Source: Ardenticatenales bacterium
GTDB taxonomy: Bacteria; Chloroflexota; Anaerolineae; Promineifilales; UBA4811
Length of the DNA stretch: 6,402 nucleotides
Reading direction: 5' to 3'
Assembly (NCBI GenBank): GCA_013139935.1
Contig: WSZX01000042.1
Location: 1-6,402, forward strand
How positions within the stretch are numbered: position 1 is the stretch's first letter; each line of letters starts with the position of its first letter. The translations under genes and the position numbers were made by a program. The notes below the pieces were generated by a model. It was not told the DNA's origin, did not search any database, and was given only the letters and a program-made list of their open reading frames with translations. This document shows, piece after piece, positions 1-6,330 of the stretch.

Positions 1-1253
1 GTTCGGGCCTGCGTCAGCTTCTCCCAGCCCACGCCGGCCGCCAGGCCCAGCGGGATCAGCGCCGGGAAGAGGTATCGACCCTGGTGCTGAACAAAGCTGA
101 GGTTCCACCAGAGATAACCCCCAATGGTGAGGACGGCGGACATTGCCAGCAGTGTCGGGACGTGACGGCTGGCGAACCGACCTACCGCTCTCTGCTCTGA
201 TTCCTTGCGCCTTTGGCCGACCGCAGCTAGGCAGAACCCCAACCCTGTCACCCCGGTCAGTATGACTAACCCCTGGTATATCCGCGTGTCCATCGCCACG
301 CTCATCCACCCGAACATCCCCCAAAAGCTGCGAAAAGTGTCCCGGACAAAGCGACCCGCGGTGGCGGTTAGTCCGTTGGCTGCTATCCAACCGGCCGTCG
401 TTGGTTGCCCGAATACCACCTCGTCGTGCCGGCCGATCGCCATCCAGTCCATACCCCCGTAGGTAGCAAGGTTTCGCCCCCACCAAATCGCCCCCAGCAG
501 AAGCGCGGGCCCAAATAGAACCGCCAGTTGCCGGGCCAGCGAGCCAATCGGTTCCTTCCGATGGTGCCACCGAAACAAGAGTGCCGCCCCCAGTACCGGC
601 GCAGCGACATAGGCAGTGGACTTGGTCCAAAAGACGGCGCCCAGCACCAGTCCGAGCAGCCATGGCTTGGCCGCGTCCTCGGCCGTGAGCATCGTTGCTG
701 CTCCCAGCAGTGCCGCCGCCAGCAGCAACTCCGCCAGGCTGTCATTGTTCACCCCGGCCATCATGGCAATGTGTTGCGGAATAAAGGCGACCAGCGCCAC
801 GGCCGTCAGAGTGACCAGCGGCCGGCCGGGATAGATCCGTCTCCCGACCAGATAGGTCAGCACGATCACGCCGGCGCCCAGCAGCGAGGAAAAGAGCCTC
901 AGCGGAAGCAAGGCCCCGTCGAAGAGCAGGAAAATTGGCGTCGCCAGCAGATAGTAGAGAGGAGGCTGGTGGTCTTCGTACTGGATTCCGGAGAGCGAAT
1001 ACTGCGGGGGAAACCTCTCCGAGACGAGCATCTCCTGGTAGTTGTGGTCATAATCGCCCGGCTCGATGATCGGAAGCCTGCCGACTGTCAATTGGCGGAT
1101 ATAGTTGTAATGCGCCGGCTCGTCTGGCACCTGCCAGGGCGGAGTTAGCAGCGCATAGAGCGAACTGATGACCACATAGACCAGCAAGATGAGCGACAGC
1201 ACTAGCTGCTCCCGCGGCAGACCGTGCCGGAGCCCTTTGATCCACGTGTTCAT
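1..1253 (-). CDS. GT-C type membrane glycosyltransferase (GT39/DUF2142-like), C-terminus beyond window
   Basis: The minus strand is open from an ATG at 1253-1251 to the window edge: 417 residues with no stop and no end seen. Residues about 17-36 form the first membrane helix. PPWQVPDEPAHYNY follows (Asp44-Glu45), the acidic pair at the first outer loop of GT-C enzymes. HQPPLYY is at 95-101 and GVNNDSLAELL from 167. Long hydrophobic helices continue to the edge. Known for the family: these integral membrane enzymes use polyprenyl-phosphate sugars as donors to glycosylate proteins or lipids outside the membrane. Which sugar and acceptor apply here cannot be told. The start overlaps the hydrolase stop as ATGA (1253-1250), which points to translational coupling at the distal end of the metG operon. 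The family call is good; the DUF2142 versus PMT_2/GT39 assignment is open. Confidence 0.85.
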   Translation of the reverse strand, partial: MNTWIKGLRHGLPREQLVLSLILLVYVVISSLYALLTPPWQVPDEPAHYNYIRQLTVGRLPIIEPGDYDHNYQEMLVSERFPPQYSLSGIQYEDHQPPLYYLLATPIFLLFDGALLPLRLFSSLLGAGVIVLTYLVGRRIYPGRPLVTLTAVALVAFIPQHIAMMAGVNNDSLAELLLAAALLGAATMLTAEDAAKPWLLGLVLGAVFWTKSTAYVAAPVLGAALLFRWHHRKEPIGSLARQLAVLFGPALLLGAIWWGRNLATYGGMDWMAIGRHDEVVFGQPTTAGWIAANGLTATAGRFVRDTFRSFWGMFGWMSVAMDTRIYQGLVILTGVTGLGFCLAAVGQRRKESEQRAVGRFASRHVPTLLAMSAVLTIGGYLWWNLSFVQHQGRYLFPALIPLGLAAGVGWEKLTQAR

Positions 1254-2062
1254 CGTTCCAGAGTGTGACTGTCGCAATAGTCCACAAAGCTCGCCAACTG
1301 CTCATAGTAGGCTGGTCCGCCGGCCTGATACACATCGTGGTGGGCCGCGCCAGGTACTGGAAAGAAGAACTTGGGCTCGCGGGCGGCCTGGTAGAGCGCC
1401 TCTCCCATGGCGAGCGGGAGCAGGCTGTCCTCTTCCCCGTGTGTGATCAGCAGCGGGGCTTCTACCCGGCCGACCTTGGCCTGCGAGTTGTATAAATCTG
1501 GGATGGCGTTCCCCAGCATCCTTGGGGGCATCACCGGGACCAAGAAACGAGTCACCTCCCGTCCACTGGCAAAGCTGCTCTCCACGATCAGGCCGTGGAC
1601 CCGGCGGCCGAGCCGAACCGCCAGTTCGATGGCCACCGCGCCGCCGAGCGAATGCCCAAACAGGATGATGCGCTCAGGATCTACCTCCTGTCGCCGGCAG
1701 ACTGTTTCAAAGGCAGCTTCGGCATCCATGTATGTGCCTTCTTCCGTTGGCTCACCGCCGCTCCGCCCGTACCCGCGATAGTCGAACAGAAAGACGTTGG
1801 CTTCCAGGTTGGCGCGCAGCGCAGCCGCATTCTCTACCCGGTGGCTGATATTGCCCGCCACGCCGTGCATGAACAAGATCGTGACTGCGTCGCGGCTGGA
1901 GCGGTCACTTGTGCCCGAGGGTACGAACCGGCCGTGCAGACCGGTCCCATCACGAGCCCGGAAAACCATGTCGACGTATGCCAGACCCAATTGATCCGGG
2001 GTGATGAAAAATCCCCGCTCCGGCCGGAAAAAGAGTGAGTTGATCAGTTGGGTGCCGTCCAA
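1250..2062 (-). CDS. Alpha/beta hydrolase (BEM46/ABHD13-like serine hydrolase)
   Basis: A 270-residue protein with a complete alpha/beta hydrolase signature. An oxyanion-hole HG is at 66-67, DYRGYGRSGG at 94-103, and the nucleophile elbow GHSLGG at 136-141 puts the catalytic Ser at 138. Asp212 in HGEEDSLLP is the acid and His241 in GAAHHD the base. No signal peptide is visible, so it is probably cytoplasmic. The N-terminal segment FRPERGFFITPDQLGL is typical of this subgroup and supports the TTG start at 2062-2060. That start is preceded by GGGAG (2072-2068) with a 5-nt spacer. An internal ATG at Met32 would cut into the fold. The start follows the metG TAG with no gap, and the stop overlaps the next gene by 4 bp, so it is the middle gene of the operon. 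The family is expected to cleave esters, thioesters or peptides; the substrate is unknown. Confidence 0.9.
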   Translation of the reverse strand: MDGTQLINSLFFRPERGFFITPDQLGLAYVDMVFRARDGTGLHGRFVPSGTSDRSSRDAVTILFMHGVAGNISHRVENAAALRANLEANVFLFDYRGYGRSGGEPTEEGTYMDAEAAFETVCRRQEVDPERIILFGHSLGGAVAIELAVRLGRRVHGLIVESSFASGREVTRFLVPVMPPRMLGNAIPDLYNSQAKVGRVEAPLLITHGEEDSLLPLAMGEALYQAAREPKFFFPVPGAAHHDVYQAGGPAYYEQLASFVDYCDSHTLER

Positions 2063-3832
2063 CTATTCTCCCAACCTTTCTCTTTCCTCAGCCACGATCT
2101 CTGGCTCTAGCTTCTTGAATAGCGGCATCGGCTTGCGCAGCTCTTGTCCGGCCGGGAGCCGGCTCGGCTCCCAACGGCCGGTCGCTTTTTCGGGTTCATA
2201 AGTCAATGCACTGTGGGAGCGGCCGGACTCCTGGTATTCCTGGATGGTCAGGTCCCCAAAGAGCTGCCCTTCGTATCCCAGGAAATGGTGCAGTCGCTCC
2301 GATGAAAAGGGTAGAAAGGGGGCGAGGAGCACCTTGAGGTTGTCGATCACTCGCAGGATCGTGTAGACCGTTTTGGCCGCCTCTTTCTTGTCGGTTTTGA
2401 CCTCGAACCACGGAGCCTGGTCGTCCAGGTACTTGTTGGCTTCGCGCGCCAGTGTCATGGCTTCACCCAGGGCGCCGCGAAAGCGGCACCCTGCCAACTG
2501 CGCTCCAACCGTATCAAAGGCGGACTCTGCTCTGGCTATCAGTGCCTCGTCGGCCGGTCTCAGGCCGCCATGTTCCGGTACCCGACCATCAAACCGCTTA
2601 TAGGCAAAGCCCAGCATTCGATTGGCCAGGTTGCCCCAGGCGGCCACCAACTCATTGTTGTTCCGGGCGAGAAAATCATCCCAGCAATACTCGGAATCCC
2701 GCGTCTCTGGCATCACTGCCGTCACATAGTAGCGGATGGCATCAGGATCGTATCGCTCCAGCAGGTCTGGCAGCCAGATCGCCCAGCCGCGGCTCTTGGA
2801 GAACTGGCGGTTCTCCATGTTCATGAATTCGTTGGCCGGCACATCGTGGGGAAGATTGAGTTGCTTGCTCGTATCATCCTCGTACAGGCGGCTCACTCCC
2901 ATCAGTTCTGCTGGCCATATCAGCGCATGGAATGGAATGTTGTCTTTGCCAATGAAATAGTACGAGAGCGCCTGTGGGTTGTACCACCACTCCTTCCACG
3001 CCTCCGTCTGCCCTTGATTGTGGGCCCACTCGATGCTGGCTGAGAGATAGCCGATCACTGCCTCGAACCAGACGTAGAGCCGTTTGTCTTCCCATCCGGG
3101 CAACGGTACCGGGATACCCCAGGAGATGTCGCGCGTGATCGGCCGTCCTTTCAGCCCGGATTCGATGTAACTGCGCGCAAAGTTCAGCACGTTCGGCCGC
3201 CAGTGCTCCTTGTTCTTCGCCAGGTAGTTGGTCAGCGCCTCCGAGGACGCCGGCAGGTTCAAAAAGAAATGCTCTGTCTCCCTCACCACTGGGGTCGAGC
3301 CGTCCGTCTTGCTGCGGGGATGGATCAAATCAGTAGCCTCCAGCAGCTTGCTGCAGTTGTCGCACTGGTCTCCCCGCGCGCTCTCATAGCCGCAATACGG
3401 GCATTCCCCTTCCACATAGCGATCTGGCAGGAAGCGGTTTTCCTTCGCTGAGTATAAAAGTCGCTGGCGCTCCTTGTACAGATGCCCGCGTTCCAGCAGG
3501 CGGGTAAAGATATCTCTGGCAACCCGGTGATGGTTCTCTGTGTCCGTGTGGGTGAACAGGCTGTAACTGATGCCAATAGCTTGCTGCGTGTCCAGGAACC
3601 CCCTGTGATAGCGCTCAAACACCTCACGAGGCGGGGTACCTTCCAGTTCGGCCGTTATGGTTACTGGCGTTCCGTGACTGTCCGAGCCAGAAACCATCAG
3701 TACGTCGTTCCCCGCTAGACGATGATAACGAGCAAAAATGTCGGCCGGGAGATACGCTCCTGCAAGATGGCCGACGTGAAGGTCTCCGTTTGCATACGGC
3801 CATGCGACCGCCACCAGAATTCTCTTTGACAT
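2063..3832 (-). CDS. metG: Methionyl-tRNA synthetase
   Basis: A 589-residue class I aminoacyl-tRNA synthetase that charges tRNA-Met with methionine using ATP in the cytoplasm. The HIGH signature is HVGH at 19-22, within AWPYANGDLHVGH. A zinc knuckle has Cys144, Cys147, Cys157 and Cys160. WFEAVIGY and GKDNIPFHALIWPAELMG are the conserved catalytic-fold segments. The KMSKS equivalent is FSKSR at 344-348. The anticodon-binding helical domain includes AWGNLANRMLGF and KRFDG. The protein ends soon after this domain, so it lacks the C-terminal Trbp111-like dimerisation domain of the E. coli enzyme. I chose ATG at 3832-3830 because GGAGG lies at 3843-3839 with a 6-nt spacer. A GTG at 3850 in the same frame would put that ribosome site inside the gene. 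It is the first gene of the operon, behind a long structured leader. Confidence 0.97.
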   Translation of the reverse strand: MSKRILVAVAWPYANGDLHVGHLAGAYLPADIFARYHRLAGNDVLMVSGSDSHGTPVTITAELEGTPPREVFERYHRGFLDTQQAIGISYSLFTHTDTENHHRVARDIFTRLLERGHLYKERQRLLYSAKENRFLPDRYVEGECPYCGYESARGDQCDNCSKLLEATDLIHPRSKTDGSTPVVRETEHFFLNLPASSEALTNYLAKNKEHWRPNVLNFARSYIESGLKGRPITRDISWGIPVPLPGWEDKRLYVWFEAVIGYLSASIEWAHNQGQTEAWKEWWYNPQALSYYFIGKDNIPFHALIWPAELMGVSRLYEDDTSKQLNLPHDVPANEFMNMENRQFSKSRGWAIWLPDLLERYDPDAIRYYVTAVMPETRDSEYCWDDFLARNNNELVAAWGNLANRMLGFAYKRFDGRVPEHGGLRPADEALIARAESAFDTVGAQLAGCRFRGALGEAMTLAREANKYLDDQAPWFEVKTDKKEAAKTVYTILRVIDNLKVLLAPFLPFSSERLHHFLGYEGQLFGDLTIQEYQESGRSHSALTYEPEKATGRWEPSRLPAGQELRKPMPLFKKLEPEIVAEERERLGE

Positions 3833-3965
3833 GCTGTTCCTCCAGGTCACAATCCCGCCCTACCGGTTACCCTCATGCGGAGCGCAACTTGGGCCCGAAC
3901 GTCGTCGTGGCTGTTATTCGACACCCTCACAGATTGGCCTCCATCGTGTGGCGGGAAAACGGTGG

Positions 3966-3995
3966 AAACAAAAAACGCCAGCGCGAGGCCGGCGT
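3966..3995 (-). terminator. Intrinsic terminator inside the metG leader
   Basis: On the minus strand ACGCCGGC and GCTGGCGT (with one G.U pair) form an 8-bp stem around a CTCGC loop (3995-3975). A run of six T, one G and three more T follows (the T run overlaps the last stem base). The form is classic Rho-independent. It lies about 135 nt downstream of the predicted promoter start and about 135 nt before metG, with no full gene between promoter and terminator. It therefore most likely acts as an attenuator rather than ending an upstream gene. Confidence 0.75.
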
Positions 3996-4016
3996 CGTAG
4001 AACATCCTGCCGTGGG

Positions 4017-4094
4017 TTAGGTCCGTGCAGGACCGCCAACCGCCGACGGTGTCTCGCCTCCCGTCAGCCACGGCCGGCTGCACATGACCATCAT
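4017..4094 (-). CDS. Putative Met-rich leader peptide upstream of metG
   Basis: A 25-codon ORF starting ATG ATG GTC ATG (4094-4083) and ending with TAA at 4019-4017, inside the third leader hairpin. AGGA (4103-4100) sits 5 nt before the first ATG, a good ribosome site. The product begins MMVMCSRPWLTGG and resembles no known protein. The same frame also opens at an ATG at 4127-4125, about 3 nt after the predicted transcript start, which would give 36 codons as a nearly leaderless ORF. Three Met codons in the first four, ahead of a terminator and a MetRS gene, are what suggest a sensing peptide. Translation is not shown, and an ORF this short could be chance. Confidence 0.4.
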   Translation of the reverse strand: MMVMCSRPWLTGGETPSAVGGPART

Positions 4095-4136
4095 GCAGTT
4101 CCTGGCGCGGTCGTTCGCATGTCGCATAGTGGCGAG

Positions 4137-4165
4137 ATTGTAACCCAATCAGAGTCACGCGTCAA
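4137..4165 (-). promoter_or_regulatory. Sigma70-type promoter of the metG operon
   Basis: Read on the minus strand: a -35 box TTGACG (4165-4160, 5/6 to consensus), a 17-bp spacer (4159-4143) and a -10 box TACAAT (4142-4137, 5/6). The predicted start is near 4130. This is by far the best promoter match in the window. It lies upstream of the leader, in the intergenic region divergent from the plus-strand glycosidase pseudogene. Confidence 0.8.
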
Positions 4166-4290
4166 TGGTCGGTGGCGCGGGGTCCAGGAATGAGGTTCCC
4201 GTTTTTCGGCGCGGAACCGCAGAGCGAACGGATTTCTCTACACCCTTGGTCTCTGGGAGAATCAGGCCCCATCAAGGTGGCAGGGCACGA
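4166..4290. other. Divergent intergenic segment upstream of the glycosidase pseudogene
   Basis: This stretch lies between the metG promoter and the ATG at 4291. I see no good plus-strand promoter. Only the AGGG ribosome site (4282-4285) and a GGTGG just before it can be supported. An upstream in-frame ATG at 4165 would add an unlikely 42-residue extension before the signal peptide. Confidence 0.5.
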
Positions 4291-5884
4291 ATGAATCGAC
4301 CGAACCGACCAGTGCGGCGCGCCTTCTCATTTGCACGGATAATGGTGTTGATAGTGGCGGTAGCCGGCTTCATGGCGCCTCCGGCTAAGGCCTCCGGACC
4401 GCTTGTGCTGGCCTTTTACTATGCCTGGTCTGATATGGCCACCTGGGACTCGGGCTAACTACCTGATCTGCCGGCTCAACCTTATGTCTCGGCTGACGCC
4501 AGTACGATCGATCGTCACGTGGCTCAAGGCCAAGCCGCCGGGATTGATGGCTTTGTCTAGTCGTGGTACGGGCCGGGTGGGGACAACCAGACCGAAGGGA
4601 ACTTTCAGTTGCTGCTGGCTACGGCCGCCGCGCGTGGTTTTGCGGCGGCGGTGTATTTCGAAGTTGGCAGCCCCTATTTCGCCAACCCCGCTGATCGGAT
4701 CGCCGCCCTTCAGTATCTTCTCTCCACTCACGTCAATCACCCTGCCTATCTGCGAATAGATGGCAAGCCGGTGGTTTTCTTCTGGGCCTCCTGGCTGCTG
4801 CCCGTGGACGAGTGGGCGGGGATCCGTGCTCAGGTAGATCCCAATGGGAATTCAATATGGATAGTAGAGGGCGCCTCGGCCGATTACCTCTCTGAGTTTG
4901 ATGGATTGCACCTTTACAACATCGCATGGTCCGATACTCCTGCCGGCACGTTGGCGTACTGGGGTGCGCAGGTGCGGGGTCGAGCAGATGCGCTGGGCAG
5001 ACACAAGTATTGGGCAGCCACCGTCATGCCGGGTTGGGACGACACACGCATTCCCGGCCGCAGCGGTGCGTTCGTGCGTGACCGTTCGGGCGGGGCGTAT
5101 TATCAGCAGTGCTGGGCTGGGTGCGGTTGCTAGCAGCCCGGACATGGTCATCATTACCAGCTTCAACGAATGGCTCGAAGGTTCGATGATCGAGCCGAGC
5201 GTGAACTATGGAGACAGCTACCTGAGTCTGACCGCACAACTGGCGGGTGCCTACAAGGCCGGCGGAGTTCCGTCCTCACCTCCGCTCCCGCAGGCCGATC
5301 CTACTGCCGCGCCGCAGTTTGCCCCTTCGCCCTCCGTGGTTGCTTCTCCCAACACATCGCCGCTGCCAGCGTACACTGCCGCGCCTCGGCCGGATGGAGC
5401 GATTGTGCATGATGTGGAACCGGGGGACACGCTGCTGGGGATTGCTGGGCGCTACGGGGTAGAACTCGATGAATTGCTCGTCGCCAACGGGTTGGAGAGT
5501 GAGAGTATCCTCACCATCGGCCAGCCCATTGTCATCACCATGGTTTCACCAACCCCGCCGTCAGTTCCGGCCGCTCCCACGGTCGAGCCGGCGCCTGTTC
5601 CTTCACTCACACCTGGCGCGCTGGATGGCCGAGCAGCTGCCCCAGCCCTTCCGGAGAAGGTGCCAGTGGTTGTCTCCCCCACACTGATCGCTCCTCCCAG
5701 CCCGACCCTGGTTCCGACCTTTGCGCCAGCGGCCAGCCGATCAGCGAGTCCAACGGTGAGCCCGACGGCGAGTACATCCGCCACCCCAGCGGAACCAGCT
5801 CTGGTTTGGCCCTGGGCTGCCGGTCTGATGGTCCTCGGCGTGGTTGTTCTGTGGCAGAGTAGGATCCGCAACCGTGGCGCCTAG
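4291..5884 (+). pseudogene. Secreted GH99-like glycoside hydrolase with LysM module and C-terminal anchor, disrupted
   Basis: One reading of about 530 residues spans the region, broken three times: TAA at 4456-4458 (after TWDSG), TAG at 4558-4560 (between DGFV and SWYGPG), and one extra base in the GGG at 5119-5121 that moves the frame from 1 to 2. Protein similarity continues across all three. Order: ATG at 4291 with AGGG 5 nt upstream; signal peptide with Arg-rich start, hydrophobic core and a cleavage site near AKA-S; GH99-like catalytic domain from VLAFYYAW to SFNEWLEGSMIEP, whose Glu codons at 5168-5170 and 5177-5179 match the E-x-x-E pair of GH99 endo-mannosidases; Pro-rich linker; LysM (5405-5536); Pro/Ser/Thr-rich stalk; membrane helix about 5798-5860 with a basic tail. 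An intact relative would act at the cell surface on a polysaccharide. Sequencing error is the alternative to real decay. Confidence 0.8.
5405..5536 (+). other. LysM domain within the GH99-like pseudogene
   Basis: In frame 2, downstream of the frameshift, the segment VHDVEPGDTLLGIAGRYGV, followed by a LLVANGL turn and an ILTIGQPIVI end, gives the full LysM pattern of about 44 residues. LysM modules bind N-acetylglucosamine polymers such as peptidoglycan or chitin. It lies between two proline-rich linkers, before the C-terminal membrane helix. Confidence 0.85.
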
Positions 5885-6081
5885 CGGCCGCTCGAGTGGT
5901 CGGCCCTCTTGTTGTCCGTGATGTAAAAGCCCGGCCCCTTAAAGTGAATGGCCGGGTGGCTCGGCAATCGGCGAATGTTCTCGTGTCCAGCCGGGCAGAA
6001 CACGACCGGCCGGTCGTCGAACCCCTGCTGGCGCTCAAAACGCCGGCCGCAGACCCTGCAGACATAATCGTATCGTGGCAT
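5881..6081 (-). CDS. FmdB family zinc-ribbon protein
   Basis: A 66-residue protein starting MPRYDYVCRVCG, the standard start of the FmdB/CxxC_CxxC_SSSS regulatory family, and carrying the family tail IHFKGPGFYITDN (45-57). Cys8 and Cys11 make the first zinc knuckle. The second is unusual: Cys29 is followed by PAGH rather than PxC, so only Cys29 plus perhaps His33 could bind metal. The role of the family is poorly known; it is often called a putative regulator or small zinc-ribbon protein. ATG at 6081 fits the family start. An in-frame ATG at 6123 would add 14 residues that do not look conserved. No strong ribosome site precedes 6081 (AGGG is about 12 nt away), so the start is only fairly sure. 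It converges on the glycosidase pseudogene, and the stops share CTAG. Confidence 0.85.
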   Translation of the reverse strand: MPRYDYVCRVCGRRFERQQGFDDRPVVFCPAGHENIRRLPSHPAIHFKGPGFYITDNKRADHSSGR

Positions 6082-6330
6082 GGCAATCTCGAACCCTAGC
6101 CTCAAAGCCCCCAAGGATTTCATTGCCTTGGGCGTCCAATATCCTGCAGCGGCGTCAGCCTCATGGTTGATAACTAAAAACTCGCTGCCAGATCAAGTCG
6201 AGCGCCGCTTCGGCGGAGGACTTTGGGGGTTGGTAGGTGGCAGTGCCACCTACCAACCCCCTCGATTCTACCTCTCACGGGGCGGGTTCGGCCAGAGCGA
6301 CCGGCTCCCTCGATGTTCTTCAACCCTCGC
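6082..6330. other. Intergenic region between hsp20 and fmdB
   Basis: 249 bp without a supported gene. Besides the 18-bp inverted repeat it holds a short CCGC-TTCG-GCGG hairpin with a UUCG tetraloop (6205-6216) and a 7-bp inverted repeat CCCAAGG/CCTTGGG with a 9-nt loop (6110-6132). That loop contains the alternative fmdB start at 6123-6121. I could not find a convincing promoter for fmdB; TTGATC near 6196-6191 has no good -10 box. Confidence 0.6.
6225..6261. repeat. Perfect 18-bp inverted repeat, one-base centre
   Basis: GGGGGTTGGTAGGTGGCA (6225-6242), a single G (6243), then its exact reverse complement (6244-6261). As RNA this folds on either strand into a very stable hairpin. Neither side has a T run (plus continues TCGATTC, minus continues AAAGTCC), so it is not a canonical intrinsic terminator. 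It lies about 70 nt after the hsp20 stop, where it could act as a transcript end or as a 3'-end stabiliser. Confidence 0.85.

Larger units (their letters stand above)
3833..4130 (-). promoter_or_regulatory. metG 5' leader RNA, candidate attenuator
   Basis: From the predicted transcription start near 4130 to the metG ATG there are about 298 nt. Seen in order on the minus strand: a hairpin over the Met codons (4098-4078); an 8-bp stem with an 11-nt loop (GCTGACGG/CCGTCGGC, 4068-4042); directly next to it a two-part stem (GGTT/AACC and GGTCC/GGACC, 4041-4015); then an intrinsic terminator (3995-3966). GCCAC (4133-4129) and GTGGC (4071-4067) could also close the 5' domain. Competing pairings exist. 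GTCGGCG (4047-4041), which overlaps the 3' arm of the 8-bp stem, can pair over 7 bp with CGCCGGC in the terminator's 5' arm. TCCTGC (4032-4027) can pair with GCAGGA (4010-4005). Control by premature termination is inference. Nothing clear was seen between the terminator and the metG ribosome site. Confidence 0.6.

Noticed and set aside
528..1148. 206-codon plus-strand ORF opposite the glycosyltransferase
   Set aside because: It is rich in Gln, Arg and His with no domain or membrane pattern, as expected for the antisense shadow of a GC-rich membrane gene.
1595..2038. 147-codon plus-strand ORF opposite the hydrolase
   Set aside because: The opposite strand carries a complete catalytic triad and fold motifs. 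This frame shows none and has no ribosome site or neighbours.
2570..3043. 157-codon plus-strand ORF opposite metG
   Set aside because: It overlaps highly conserved MetRS motifs on the other strand and has no recognisable features.
3966..4130. Classical T-box riboswitch ahead of metG
   Set aside because: No conserved T-box sequence (AGGGUGGNACCGCG) is visible, UGGU is not displayed in a suitable bulge, and the domain before the terminator is shorter than usual. A divergent T-box is not excluded.
3847..4158. 103-codon minus-strand ORF across the metG leader
   Set aside because: Its start lies inside the promoter spacer, upstream of the predicted transcript start. The predicted protein has no recognisable features and runs through the terminator hairpin.
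4456..4560. TAA/TAG reassignment or pyrrolysine-type readthrough in the glycosidase gene
   Set aside because: Other genes in the window stop normally at TAG and TGA, and a separate frameshift lies in the same gene. Decay or sequence error is simpler.
5102..5130. Programmed frameshift in the glycosidase gene
   Set aside because: No slippery heptamer or downstream stimulatory structure was seen. With two upstream stops in the same gene, a chance insertion is more likely.
5882..5897. Adjacent NotI and XhoI sites resembling a cloning-vector polylinker
   Set aside because: They lie inside continuous fmdB coding sequence with no vector sequence around them. GGCC-rich octamers are expected at this base composition.
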